Assembly: GCA_964369605.1 (NCBI GenBank) | Contig: CAYJFD010000004.1 | Coordinates: forward strand, 1 to 64,000 | Source of the DNA: CAYJFD01 sp964369605 | GTDB taxonomy: Bacteria > Bacteroidota > Bacteroidia > Bacteroidales > UBA932 | Direction of reading: 5' to 3' | Length of the DNA: 64,000 nucleotides | Shown here: piece after piece, positions 8,830 to 18,024 of the stretch | Position numbering within the stretch: position 1 is the stretch's first letter | How the letters are laid out: the number at the start of each line of letters is the position of its first letter | Notes under the pieces: model-generated | Database searches by the model: none | What the model was told of the DNA's origin: nothing | What the model saw: only the letters and a program-made list of their open reading frames with translations | Made by a program: the position numbers and the translations under genes

Positions 8830-9708
8830 CTAGTTTCTATTCGCAATATAAATATAGTAAACGGTTTCCAATCTCTCAGGCTGGACGCTATCTGGACTTT
8901 GACCATCGTAAGTAAAACTTGTATACTTACTAATTTTCCAAACCATGCTTTCAGAATCATATTCTGCCTCATAGCGTTTATTTAACCTATTCCAAAAACC
9001 AGAATGAGATTTTTCTTCAATGCTTAGAAGAGAAATAATGTTTGAGCTCTGACTCCCCTTTTTCTTGATTAGATTAGCAAAATCAAAACGCTCCTGATCT
9101 CCTACAGTTATTATAGCATTTATATCTAAATTATAATTATTTTCTATTTCACTGTAGGTAAAATTTGTGGTAAAGATATTTGCATCTACTTGTGAAGGAG
9201 TATGCGTTCTGTTTATAATTTGTACTAAATTATCTTCGTCCCAAGTATATGTATCATCGGAGCTAGTACTCTCCTTACCTACATTAGTACTTTGCATATT
9301 ACTCCTTTCTAGTTTCTGTTCAGAATTGTAAAAATACTCACGAGTGATTTCAAATATAAACTCATCAGAATTAAGTACTTCTATTCTTTTTGAATACTCA
9401 CTTTTAACCTTGTTGTTCTCCCCTAATATACAGTGAAGATTATCACTTTGCTCTGAATGACTTAGACTAGAAATTAGGATACTATCTTCTGAGTAGATAA
9501 CAGACATTCTCTTTGAGGTATTTCTTGTAGAGGCCACCCATACTAGTCTGTTCTTACTATCGTAATTAAGTTGGAATTTTTCGATTTCCCCATCTAGGTA
9601 CTCTACCTCTATTCGTTCAATATATTGTCCAAATTCACCATTCTTGTCTTTTTGACAAGCTGTGTTAAATAGTAAGAATAATGCCGTAATAAATATATAT
9701 TTAATCAT
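8830..9708 (-). CDS. Predicted lipoprotein of unknown function
   Basis: The start at 9708 gives MIKYIFITALFLLFNTACQKD, a clean lipoprotein signal with the lipidation Cys at residue 18; an ATG seven codons earlier would overlap recQ. The 292-aa mature region is rich in short beta strands with a repeating layout (YDSKNRLVWV, YNSEQKLERS, TWDEDNLVQI, FTYDGQSP), like the YD-type or DUF4595-like lipoproteins common in Bacteroidetes. I do not recognise a specific family or function. It lies 5 bases after recQ and 12 before the PIF1-like helicase, so it is probably cotranscribed with both. Why an envelope lipoprotein sits between two helicases is unclear. Confidence 0.65.
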   Translation of the reverse strand: MIKYIFITALFLLFNTACQKDKNGEFGQYIERIEVEYLDGEIEKFQLNYDSKNRLVWVASTRNTSKRMSVIYSEDSILISSLSHSEQSDNLHCILGENNKVKSEYSKRIEVLNSDEFIFEITREYFYNSEQKLERSNMQSTNVGKESTSSDDTYTWDEDNLVQIINRTHTPSQVDANIFTTNFTYSEIENNYNLDINAIITVGDQERFDFANLIKKKGSQSSNIISLLSIEEKSHSGFWNRLNKRYEAEYDSESMVWKISKYTSFTYDGQSPDSVQPERLETVYYIYIANRN

Positions 9709-9713
9709 AATCT

Positions 9714-11426
9714 TTATTTTGCTGTACATAAGTCACATATTTTGCAAGGAAGACCTGTTGTTTCTCCAAAGTATAATAATAAACGCTGGCTTCTGCACAT
9801 CGGAGAGTTTAAATCCTGCTCAGTGCTTGCATAAGAGATTATAGCGTTCATCTTTTCAAGGTAGCGTTGCTCTCTATGATCATAGTCTTTTTTTGAAATA
9901 TACAGATTTCCTGGGACTAAGCGTTCATTTATAAAGGAAATTAACGGCGAATGAGACCTAGGTATATATTTAATTATTTTCATCTTTGCGAGAGTTTTTA
10001 GTTTATGTTCTACCGCCGCTTGAGAATCTCTCAATGCCCTCGCTATAAAAGTTTCATCGATTGACACATAATTAGAAAAAAGTGCAGGGTATATCCTCAT
10101 TACACCCTTAATTAAGGTGTCTAAGTCTGGGTTATTTAATTGTATTTTATATAACTCATCCCTATTTACACTGAATGTCATTCTACTTGGATTATCTATT
10201 TCCTCTGTAAAAATCCAGTAATTACATATTTCGATATATTTTATTGCATAATATGCTCTTGCTGTATGTAGTTGGTATTTTTTTGCAAAATCTTCTAAAC
10301 TAAATTTATAGGTAGAACCTTTTCCATCTTCGTAAGCTATGGATAGATACATAAATACCTTTTGGTAAATATCCTTTATGAAATCTATTTCAGGAAAATT
10401 CACATTATGTACCTGCTTAAGCCTTTTTATATCAGAGTCATTCCATAGTAGAACCGCATAGGATTTATTTCCATCTCTTCCTGCCCTTCCAGCTTCCTGA
10501 TAATATGCCTCTATCGACTCTGGCATATCAAAGTGACATACAAATCTTACATCTGGTTTATCTATTCCCATTCCAAAGGCATTAGTAGCTACCATTATTC
10601 TAAGCTCTCCTTTTTTCCATCGATCTTGTTTATCGGATCTCATATTTGAACTTAGTCCAGCATGGTAAAAGTCAGCCTCTATCCCCATAGATGCAAGGAA
10701 TGCTACTAATTCTTCTGCTTTAGCACGTTTTCTTACATAAACTATACCTGAACCAGGTACTGAATTACATATTTGAATTAAGCGACCATACTTATCCTCA
10801 ATTTTTCTAACTATATAGACTAGATTTGACCTAAAAAAAGTGGATAGTATTTTATTACTTTCTTTAAATCCGAGTTTTTCCTGAATGTCCTGTGATACTT
10901 TTTCTGTTGCTGTAGCAGTCAGGGCTATAACTGGCACATCTGGTAATTGTTCTCTAAGCTTAGATATTTGTAAGTATTCAGGTCTAAAATCATAGCCCCA
11001 CTGCGAGATACAATGAGCCTCGTCTACAACGATGTAGTTTACATTCATTTTTTCGACCCTTGTCTTGAATATTCTTGTCCTTAACCTTTCAGGTGAAAGA
11101 TATAGGAATTTATATTCACCATAAATAGCATTGTCTAGAGTAATGTCTATTTCACGCGCTGTCATTGAAGAATTTATGCATAGCGCACTTATGCCTCTAG
11201 CTTTTAGATTCTGAACTTGATCCTTCATCAAGGAAATTAGAGGAGTTACTACTAGCGCAATACCCTCTGTTGCCATACTTGGCACTTGGAAACAAATAGA
11301 TTTCCCACCTCCCGTAGGAAGAATAGCTAGGGTATCCTTTTTATCTAGCGCAGAAGTAATTATATCTTCTTGTTTTGGGCGAAAAGAATCATACCCCCAG
11401 TACCTCTTCAAAATCTCTCTAATCAT
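9714..11426 (-). CDS. recQ: RecQ-family ATP-dependent DNA helicase, short form without HRDC
   Basis: 3'-5' DNA helicase for recombination and fork repair. The motifs run in order: FRPKQEDII (motif 0), LPTGGGKSICFQVP (Walker A), VVDEAHCISQWGYDFRPEY (DEAH plus the RecQ aromatic loop), ALTATAT, and QEAGRAGRDG (motif VI). The C-terminus has a winged-helix-like stretch and then a four-Cys zinc site (MCRSQRLLLYFGE ... PCKICDLC) only three residues before the end. At 570 aa it lacks the usual C-terminal HRDC domain, which instead occurs on the helicase two genes downstream. A -7 element is at 11458-11451. Bacteroidetes often carry more than one RecQ, so this may be the secondary one. Confidence 0.9.
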   Translation of the reverse strand: MIREILKRYWGYDSFRPKQEDIITSALDKKDTLAILPTGGGKSICFQVPSMATEGIALVVTPLISLMKDQVQNLKARGISALCINSSMTAREIDITLDNAIYGEYKFLYLSPERLRTRIFKTRVEKMNVNYIVVDEAHCISQWGYDFRPEYLQISKLREQLPDVPVIALTATATEKVSQDIQEKLGFKESNKILSTFFRSNLVYIVRKIEDKYGRLIQICNSVPGSGIVYVRKRAKAEELVAFLASMGIEADFYHAGLSSNMRSDKQDRWKKGELRIMVATNAFGMGIDKPDVRFVCHFDMPESIEAYYQEAGRAGRDGNKSYAVLLWNDSDIKRLKQVHNVNFPEIDFIKDIYQKVFMYLSIAYEDGKGSTYKFSLEDFAKKYQLHTARAYYAIKYIEICNYWIFTEEIDNPSRMTFSVNRDELYKIQLNNPDLDTLIKGVMRIYPALFSNYVSIDETFIARALRDSQAAVEHKLKTLAKMKIIKYIPRSHSPLISFINERLVPGNLYISKKDYDHREQRYLEKMNAIISYASTEQDLNSPMCRSQRLLLYFGETTGLPCKICDLCTAK

Positions 11427-11450
11427 ATATGCTCTTCATTAATACATAGA

Positions 11451-11458
11451 CAAAGATA
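11451..11458 (-). promoter_or_regulatory. -7 promoter element for the recQ - lipoprotein - helicase unit
   Basis: Minus-strand TATCTTTG, an exact TAnnTTTG match 24 bases from the recQ start codon. Confidence 0.6.
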
Positions 11459-11705
11459 CACTAGATTTTCTAAATACTAACACTTGCTAGAAAAAAGAAA
11501 CTATATTTATTTGCATCTATTACTCTTCTATTTATTGTAATCATTTACAATTTTCACATTCATATTACCAACAAGAAATATGACTATAGATTTTCCTTTT
11601 TATGTGTCCAATGCAGGTCTAGGGAATATTTATTAACTTTTTTTTCGTTATTACTAAATAAATAATTAACATTGTTTGCTAATACAACTAATAGAAACTA
11701 TACTT

Positions 11706-13304
11706 ATGAAGCTGAACCTCGAACAATACGGCATAGTCAACGTGCCTGAAATCTCATATAACACTTCCTATGAAGAACTTGCAAAGGATGAACTAAATAC
11801 GAACCTACAGGGTTACGAAAAAGGTAGTCTTAGCGAACTTGGAGCTGTAAACGTAATGACAGGTATATATACTGGTAGATCTCCAAAAGATAAATTCTTT
11901 GTAAAAGATGAAATAAGCGATGACACTATATGGTGGACGTCACCAGAATATAAGAATGACAATAAACCTTTGAGCAAGGAATCGTGGGTTGAAGTAAAAA
12001 AGATAGCTCAGAATCAGCTTTCAGGCAAAAAGCTCTATGTTATGGATACATTTAGCGGAGCTAACCTAAGTAGCCGTAAGAAATTTAGGTTTATTACTGA
12101 GGTGGCCTGGCAAGCGCACTTTGTAAAAAATATGTTCATTCGTCCAACTGAAGAAGAATTGGAAAATTATGGAGAACCTGATTTTGTTATATTAAATGCA
12201 TCTAAAGCAAAGGTTGATAATTATAATGAACTCGGTCTAAACTCACCTACCGCTATCGTTTTTAGTCTCAGCGAAAAAATGCAAGTGATAATTAACACCT
12301 GGTATGGAGGTGAGATGAAAAAGGGTATGTTCTCATATATGAACTACTGCCTTCCTCTAAAGGGAATAGCCTCTATGCATTGCTCTGCAAACGTTGGCCA
12401 TAACGATAATACAGCCATATTCTTCGGTTTGTCTGGAACTGGAAAAACTACTCTTTCAACCGATCCTAAAAGGCAACTTATTGGAGATGACGAACATGGA
12501 TGGGACGACGATGGTATATTCAACCTTGAAGGCGGGTGTTATGCTAAGGTTATTGACCTATCTAAGGAGAATGAACCTGACATCTACAATGCGATAAAGA
12601 AGAATGCTCTTCTGGAGAATGTAACTTTAGACGAGAGAGGAAAAGTGAACTTCAGTGATAAAAGCATAACTGAGAATACTAGGGTATCCTACCCCATAAA
12701 TCATATAAAAAACATTAAGCAAGGGTCGAAAGCAGGGCATGCAACAAAGGTTATTTTCCTAAGTGCTGACGCCTTTGGTGTGCTTCCTCCAGTTTCTAAG
12801 CTTAGCCCTGAACAAACACAATACTATTTCCTTAGTGGCTTTACTGCAAAGGTGGCTGGAACCGAGAGAGGTATTACAGAACCTAAGCCTACTTTCTCCG
12901 CTTGTTTTGGGGCGGCATTTTTGAGTCTTCACCCGACAATATATGGACAAGAATTAGTGCGAAAGATGGAAAAGGCAGGTGCACAGGCTTATCTTGTAAA
13001 CACTGGCTGGAACGGTAGTGGAAAACGCATCTCGATAAAAGATACAAGAGGAATCATTGATAGTATCCTAGATGGCTCTATAGAAAAGACATCCTTTAGT
13101 GATATTCCATATTTTAACCTTAGTATTCCGAAGGAACTTCCTAATGTCGATTCTTCAATTTTAGATCCAAGAAATAGCTATAATAACCCTAATGAATGGG
13201 ACGTGAAAGCTAAGGATTTATCTGAGCGCTTCATTAAGAACTTTGAAAAATTCTGCGGAAACGATGCCGGTAAAGCATTAGTTGACGCTGGACCAAAATT
13301 GTAA
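11706..13304 (+). CDS. pckA: ATP-dependent phosphoenolpyruvate carboxykinase
   Basis: Interconverts oxaloacetate plus ATP with PEP plus CO2 plus ADP. In fermenting Bacteroidetes the family often runs toward oxaloacetate, feeding the succinate or propionate route. Key motifs are the substrate loop TGIYTGRSPKDKF, the PEPCK-specific segment HCSANVG, the ATP-type P-loop GLSGTGKTTLSTDP, the metal-binding LIGDDEHGWDDDGIFNLEGGCYAK, and a late arginine region (GTERGITEPKPTFSACFG). I start it at 11706 (MKLNLEQYGI, 532 aa, normal length) rather than 11676, whose ten extra residues (MLIQLIETIL) look like read-through of leader sequence. The 279-base gap before it is AT-rich, with only a poor -7 match near 11671. 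Confidence 0.96.
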   Translation: MKLNLEQYGIVNVPEISYNTSYEELAKDELNTNLQGYEKGSLSELGAVNVMTGIYTGRSPKDKFFVKDEISDDTIWWTSPEYKNDNKPLSKESWVEVKKIAQNQLSGKKLYVMDTFSGANLSSRKKFRFITEVAWQAHFVKNMFIRPTEEELENYGEPDFVILNASKAKVDNYNELGLNSPTAIVFSLSEKMQVIINTWYGGEMKKGMFSYMNYCLPLKGIASMHCSANVGHNDNTAIFFGLSGTGKTTLSTDPKRQLIGDDEHGWDDDGIFNLEGGCYAKVIDLSKENEPDIYNAIKKNALLENVTLDERGKVNFSDKSITENTRVSYPINHIKNIKQGSKAGHATKVIFLSADAFGVLPPVSKLSPEQTQYYFLSGFTAKVAGTERGITEPKPTFSACFGAAFLSLHPTIYGQELVRKMEKAGAQAYLVNTGWNGSGKRISIKDTRGIIDSILDGSIEKTSFSDIPYFNLSIPKELPNVDSSILDPRNSYNNPNEWDVKAKDLSERFIKNFEKFCGNDAGKALVDAGPKL

Positions 13305-13334
13305 AATACATAATTAATGCCTACATTAGCCCCT

Positions 13335-14558
13335 ATGAAACTTGCAATCATCGGGGCCGGAGCGGCAGGATTTTTCTGTGCAACAGAGCTTAGAATCCTT
13401 AATAAATCTATTGATATAGTTATATTTGACAGTGCAGAACTGGCACTTAGAAAAGTGAAGGTGTCTGGTGGCGGGCGATGTAATCTTACTAACTCCTTTG
13501 AGAACATAGAGGGTATTGCAAGTGCATATCCTAGAGGAAATCAGCTTATGAAGAGACTATTTAAGTCTTTCAACCATAGGGATGCTTATGAATGGTTCGA
13601 GGATAGAGGCATCAGGCTGTACACTAATGACGAAGAATGCGTATTCCCAAGGTCCGAATCCTCTCAGGAAATAATAGACATGTTTACAGACTTTGCAAGA
13701 AGCAATAACATTAGGCTCGTCCTCTCCACAAAGATTACAGATATCAAACAGCAAGAAACATCCTACTTAATTAGCACAAAAAACGGAGAGGAATATCCAT
13801 TTGATTATGTACTAGTGAGCACAGGAGGCTCCCCTTCGATAAAAGGGCTTAGCTTTTTGAAGAATTTATCTCTTGAGCTTAACCCTCCCTCTCCCTCTCT
13901 TTTTGGATTCAAGGTAGAGAACTCTATTACTGAACTAAGCGGTATAGTGGTTCCAAATACAATATTATCATTACAAGGCACTGGAATAAAGTCCGAGGGA
14001 GATCTACTTATTACTCACTGGGGCCTTAGTGGACCAGCTGTTTTAAAACTATCCTCATACGCATCAAAAGAGCTTAGCGAGGCTAAGTATAATTCTGCCT
14101 TCAGCATCAACTGGTGCGGGGAGAAGAATTATGATATTGTTTCGCAGAAACTTAAGAAAGAAATCTCTGAAGCTCAAAAAAAGCAAATTCAATCGATCAA
14201 ATGCTTCAAATTAAGTTCTAGAGTTTGGGCCCATATCCTTAGAAGAGCTGGGATAGAGACTGGAAAAAGATGTAGCGAAATCGGGAGTAAAACAATTAAT
14301 AAATTGGTTAATACTTTGATTAATGACACCTATGATATATGTGGACGTGCTTCTCACAAAGAGGAATTTGTCACCTGCGGTGGAGTTTCCCTACAATCTA
14401 TCAAAGCAGCAAATCTCGAAGCTAAAGATCATCCTAATCTATACTTTGCTGGAGAAGTTCTCGATGTAGATGGTATAACTGGTGGCTTTAATCTTCAAGC
14501 TGCCTGGACTACTGGCTATGTAGTAGCTCATTCAATTAACAATAGTATAGGTAAATAA
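13335..14558 (+). CDS. NAD(P)/FAD-dependent oxidoreductase, HI0933/YhiN family
   Basis: Predicted flavoprotein. The N-terminal dinucleotide fold is clear (MKLAIIGAGAAGFFCATEL), followed by VKVSGGGRCNLTNS, which is characteristic of the HI0933/YhiN (aminoacetone oxidase-like) family. The C-terminal FAD site is present as NLYFAGEVLDVDGITGGFNLQAAWTTGYVVA. Family members are about 400 aa; this one is 407 from 13335. An ATG at 13317 adds six residues and cannot be excluded. It starts 30 bases after pckA and ends at a strong terminator, so the two are probably one unit. The physiological substrate is not known from the sequence. Confidence 0.85.
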   Translation: MKLAIIGAGAAGFFCATELRILNKSIDIVIFDSAELALRKVKVSGGGRCNLTNSFENIEGIASAYPRGNQLMKRLFKSFNHRDAYEWFEDRGIRLYTNDEECVFPRSESSQEIIDMFTDFARSNNIRLVLSTKITDIKQQETSYLISTKNGEEYPFDYVLVSTGGSPSIKGLSFLKNLSLELNPPSPSLFGFKVENSITELSGIVVPNTILSLQGTGIKSEGDLLITHWGLSGPAVLKLSSYASKELSEAKYNSAFSINWCGEKNYDIVSQKLKKEISEAQKKQIQSIKCFKLSSRVWAHILRRAGIETGKRCSEIGSKTINKLVNTLINDTYDICGRASHKEEFVTCGGVSLQSIKAANLEAKDHPNLYFAGEVLDVDGITGGFNLQAAWTTGYVVAHSINNSIGK

Positions 14559-14561
14559 AAA

Positions 14562-14594
14562 AGTCACAAATCGCTACAGAGAGGATTTGTGACT
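14562..14594. terminator. Bidirectional intrinsic terminator
   Basis: Perfect 11-bp inverted repeat AGTCACAAATC (14562-14572) / GATTTGTGACT (14584-14594) with an 11-base loop. It is flanked by an A-run on the left and CATTTT on the right, so it can end transcription both from the flavoprotein gene and from the convergent Omp28 gene. Confidence 0.85.
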
Positions 14595-14613
14595 CATTTT
14601 ATAAATTTTAAAA

Positions 14614-15696
14614 TTACTCTAGTACGTATTGAACTGGAGTGTTATATCCTACTGGTACTGTGTTTGCATTTGTAGAATAGTATTCACCGTTACCATTATC
14701 TTCTAAAACTACAGCTAATACCCTACAGTTCTCTGCTGTATATTTAGGATCTATTTCTAATGTATATGATTTTGAAAAGCCTGTACCTGCACCGACTTGT
14801 CCTATTACATCACCTATAGCTCCTTCCTGTGATAAAGTACTTCTTAAGATATTCTGATGAATGTACATATCTTTTAAAGGTGAGCCGATTTGCGCATTAT
14901 TTTTAACGATCTTCTCATCTTCAATTAGTAGAACTAATAATCTATAATTTCCAGCTTCAACAAAGTTTACTTCTACATCAGCATTCAGTGTAGACCCCTC
15001 AAGTGTAGTATTGATCAAGATTCCTGTCTTAGCGGGAATAGCAAATTGCTGATCAAGGATACCTCCCAATACAGATTCTGTAATGGTTGTGATAGTTGTA
15101 GATTTCACAAAATTCGCATTTACTGTTGGCCAAGCTAGAGTATTTAGGTAATCATCAAATGGCTTCTCGTGAACACGTCCCTGAGATGTTAAGATGTCAT
15201 TATAATGTATTGCAACAGTATGAATCTCTCTTGGGTTTTGATAAGAGGCTTCCTTAATTAATTTTGCCGCTTCTGGGCAGTTGGTACACCATAGACCTGT
15301 AACGTAAAGAATGGTATTTCCTTTCAACAGAGCTGCTCCTGGAGCTGGAGTACGAACTTCTACTTCTATCACATCTGATAAGAATTCTTCTCCCTCTTCA
15401 TTTATATATGATACTGAAAACTCATGCTTTCCGACTTCATTACCAATGAATTTGTTATCTAATATCTCTGAACTCACACCATTTGTTACAACTGTTAAGG
15501 TGTATGTATCAGATAATACAGGTGTTCCTTTATATTGTACACGGAAGGTAGCTACATCTCCTTCTTGTAATAATTTCTTATCCACAGTGAAGACAATATC
15601 TTCAGATACTGTAACGTAACCAAGGTGATTTCCTACACAAGAAGAGAAAAACGTAAGGGCTAAAATCGCCAATGCTAAATATTTAATTACTTTCAT
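14614..15696 (-). CDS. Omp28-family lipoprotein with thioredoxin-like CxxC segment
   Basis: The product is a 360-aa lipoprotein (MKVIKYLALAILALTFFSSC, Cys20 lipidated). After a beta-sandwich-like N-terminal half (about 25-120) comes a thioredoxin-like segment, NTILYVTGLWCTNCPEAAKLIKEA, whose WCTNC resembles a redox CxxC motif. The remainder (Omp28-related) ends with LEIDPKYTAENCRVLAVVLED. Omp28-family proteins are surface or outer-membrane associated in Porphyromonas and relatives. It is the third gene of a unit with a TlpA-like thioredoxin and a DUF6029-like barrel, separated from the latter by 12 bases. The shared CxxC chemistry suggests an envelope thiol-redox or disulfide-delivery role, which is inference. 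Confidence 0.78.
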   Translation of the reverse strand: MKVIKYLALAILALTFFSSCVGNHLGYVTVSEDIVFTVDKKLLQEGDVATFRVQYKGTPVLSDTYTLTVVTNGVSSEILDNKFIGNEVGKHEFSVSYINEEGEEFLSDVIEVEVRTPAPGAALLKGNTILYVTGLWCTNCPEAAKLIKEASYQNPREIHTVAIHYNDILTSQGRVHEKPFDDYLNTLAWPTVNANFVKSTTITTITESVLGGILDQQFAIPAKTGILINTTLEGSTLNADVEVNFVEAGNYRLLVLLIEDEKIVKNNAQIGSPLKDMYIHQNILRSTLSQEGAIGDVIGQVGAGTGFSKSYTLEIDPKYTAENCRVLAVVLEDNGNGEYYSTNANTVPVGYNTPVQYVLE

Positions 15697-15708
15697 TTCA
15701 ATAATATT

Positions 15709-17487
15709 TTAGAAAATTAAACTCATCATTAGATTAAGTCCTGTATATGCTGGCTGTACACGACATACGCCACCGGAACATACATAACCTTCTCTATTTC
15801 TTCCATAGTTTAAAGCTACCCTTAGGTTCTTATGAGTAAAACTTGTACCTACACTATAATAATGTAATTGATCCCCTAACATTACTCCGTCAACTTTGCG
15901 ACCTATATTATACATATCGCTAACATAGAAGCTCCATTTTGGTGCAACATTAAGTTCTAATAATGCAGAAACCCAGTCTCCTTGATATTCTTGAGAGTAT
16001 AAATATTGAACTTCAGCTCTCATAGAGGTCTTTCTTGTAAATTTATATGTCACATCTGCTACAAATACATTATTTGCGATAGTTGTTCCCATATTTCCTT
16101 TTCCTCCATCTTCTGAGATTTCTTGGATAGTTACTAAAAATACTGTCTTCAAGTTTTTATTCCACCATTTCTCTACGTCCATAGTGATATCTCTATAAAC
16201 TAGAGGGCTGAAATCTTGCTTATTAGCTTTCTCAAGTGAGTGGACATAAGAAGCATTAGCATGAACCTTCATACCTCTTTTACCTCCTAAGGTAGTCCCT
16301 CTTTTGAAATTATAGAATACGTCTAATTGACCTCCTACTTCTCCATTAGCATAAGCTGAAAGTGGCTTCATAAGAGCTAGAGAATATCCCTGCTGCATAG
16401 AAAGAGCTGGAATATAATTTAAAGAGTTACTTGGGTATAAATTCGTTGTTCTATAAAGATTAGTCTGCATATTATCTAGTCTACGGAATGTTCCCATAAC
16501 TGACAATGGACCATCAGAATAGTTCATCTCTATTAACTGTGCATTACCAGGTCTTAACTCAGCCTGTCCTGTTTTGTTATTAAAGTATAAATCTGCTTGT
16601 CTTCCTACATATTCAGCCTTGAAAGCTATACGATCCCACTCGTATATAGCTCGTGCAGAGTATGAAATATTCGACATAGGAATATCTTTTCCGTCTACAG
16701 TTGTAGGCAAAAGAGGATCTAGCATAGTTTCGGTCTTATGCAAAATACTACCTTCAAGAACTATTCTATGCTCGTATAGATTTAATAAAGTAGATAAATC
16801 AAAACTTACATCTCCTCCTGCTAATAAGGTTAAACCGTTAAACTCATTAGTATCGAAAAAGTCTAGTCCACTAGGAACCTGAACTTGACCATTTGGATCA
16901 AAACTTCTACTATAACCCATATAATTTCTAGGAACACCATAGAAGGCTTTGAACTGTAAGTAATCAGTAGCATTTAGAGTAAATCTAGCTCCACCGACTG
17001 AATTATTAATTCCTAGGAATCTATCTTCGTAACTTCTATATAGTAAACCACTTCCTAGCTGCTCATAGAAGTCTCCAAGAGTTACGCTAAAGTTCTTTCC
17101 ATTATATGATACATACTTCATAGGTAATGATAAACCATTAATGGTTTTTTCATAACCCATTAGTGCTTGTGGATAATATTCAGCTTGTAAACCAGCTACC
17201 CAGTTTCCATTTCTATATTCAAGCTTCAAAAAGTTATTTGAACCATAATTTCCTGGAGGAACTTGATAATTTGGAACACTTGCATCTTCAACATAGAAGA
17301 TAGAATTTGTCTCAAAACTACCTGTTAGAGTTCCAGAATTTTTCTGCTTCTTTGGCTCTTTATCCTTTGATTGCTCTGTTGATTCTACTGAAATATCCGT
17401 TGGCTTTTCAGTATTATCAGCAAACACTATTTGAGAAGAAAGAATAGATACTGCAGAAAATAATAATAAATATCTTGATATTCTCAT
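15709..17487 (-). CDS. Outer-membrane beta-barrel protein, DUF6029-like
   Basis: The product is 592 aa from the ATG at 17487 (MRISRYLLLFSAVSILSSQIVFA, a signal peptide); an ATG five codons earlier would overlap the tlpA-like gene. After a charged low-complexity linker (residues about 30-55, Glu/Lys rich) come many alternating amphipathic strands ending in aromatics (NFLKLEYRNGNWVAGLQAEYYP, FKAFYGVP, MRAEVQYLYSQEYQGDWVSALLELN). The C-terminal strand ends NLMMSLIF, a proper final residue for a barrel. The layout matches the DUF6029 family found beside Omp28 and TlpA-like genes. A transport or scaffold role in the outer membrane is inferred. The gene begins one base past the stop codon of the tlpA-like gene. 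Confidence 0.72.
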   Translation of the reverse strand: MRISRYLLLFSAVSILSSQIVFADNTEKPTDISVESTEQSKDKEPKKQKNSGTLTGSFETNSIFYVEDASVPNYQVPPGNYGSNNFLKLEYRNGNWVAGLQAEYYPQALMGYEKTINGLSLPMKYVSYNGKNFSVTLGDFYEQLGSGLLYRSYEDRFLGINNSVGGARFTLNATDYLQFKAFYGVPRNYMGYSRSFDPNGQVQVPSGLDFFDTNEFNGLTLLAGGDVSFDLSTLLNLYEHRIVLEGSILHKTETMLDPLLPTTVDGKDIPMSNISYSARAIYEWDRIAFKAEYVGRQADLYFNNKTGQAELRPGNAQLIEMNYSDGPLSVMGTFRRLDNMQTNLYRTTNLYPSNSLNYIPALSMQQGYSLALMKPLSAYANGEVGGQLDVFYNFKRGTTLGGKRGMKVHANASYVHSLEKANKQDFSPLVYRDITMDVEKWWNKNLKTVFLVTIQEISEDGGKGNMGTTIANNVFVADVTYKFTRKTSMRAEVQYLYSQEYQGDWVSALLELNVAPKWSFYVSDMYNIGRKVDGVMLGDQLHYYSVGTSFTHKNLRVALNYGRNREGYVCSGGVCRVQPAYTGLNLMMSLIF

Positions 17488-17488
17488 T

Positions 17489-17983
17489 TTAGTTCTCTGC
17501 ATTCTCTAATAATACATCTAATACTTCAGCTTCTCCACCAGGTGAATATCCTGTGTGCTTATAAATCATGTTTCCATCCTTATCGAAAACAAAAATTTGA
17601 GGAGTTACGATTACATTAAGTGCACGCTTAAAATCTTGGTTAGTGTCAAATAACAATGTGAAATCTGTCCATCCGCGACCTTGAGCAAGTGATTTAGCTC
17701 TTGTAATCCCTCTTGCATCATCTGTAGATACAGCAACTACTCTAAAATCTACTTCTTCGCTCCAATCCATAAATTGTTCACTTATCGCGTCTAACTCCAT
17801 AATACATGGCTTACATGTGATAGACCAAAAAGATACTACGAAAGGAGTCTTGCCATCTACTAAATCTGCTGTATTAAATGATACACCTTTTTCAGTTTCT
17901 AGGGTTACACTTGGAAAATTTTGTGCGTTTGCTTGAAGTCCGAACATAAGCAAAGCTGCAAATAAAAATAATTTTGTCTTCAT
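17489..17983 (-). CDS. TlpA/ResA-like periplasmic thioredoxin-fold protein
   Basis: Small secreted redoxin: signal peptide MKTKLFLFAALLMFGLQANA, then a thioredoxin fold with active site FWSITCKPCIMELDAI (CxxC = CKPC) and the later cis-Pro region VIVTPQIFVFDKDGNMIY. At 164 aa it has the usual length of a TlpA-like protein. It probably reduces or oxidises thiols in the periplasm; its partners are likely the barrel and Omp28 proteins in the same unit. The preceding 5' leader carries a short perfect palindrome (18009-18024), and a -7 element is at 18039-18032, inside the end of the upstream metallohydrolase gene. Confidence 0.85.
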   Translation of the reverse strand: MKTKLFLFAALLMFGLQANAQNFPSVTLETEKGVSFNTADLVDGKTPFVVSFWSITCKPCIMELDAISEQFMDWSEEVDFRVVAVSTDDARGITRAKSLAQGRGWTDFTLLFDTNQDFKRALNVIVTPQIFVFDKDGNMIYKHTGYSPGGEAEVLDVLLENAEN

Positions 17984-18008
17984 ATAAATATAATATTAAT
18001 GTCTTTTG

Positions 18009-18024
18009 TTCGTAATTTTACGAA
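18009..18024. promoter_or_regulatory. Palindrome in the leader of the tlpA-like unit (possible operator)
   Basis: TTCGTAA-TT-TTACGAA, seven-base perfect arms around two bases. It lies just downstream of the -7 element and overlaps the stop codon of the MBL gene. It could be a regulator site or a small hairpin; no regulator is identified. Confidence 0.35.

Noticed and set aside
11427..11705. Possible small gene or RNA before pckA
   Set aside because: The 279 bases are AT-rich with no frame longer than a few dozen codons, no strong hairpin and only a poor -7 match; I see a plain divergent regulatory region.
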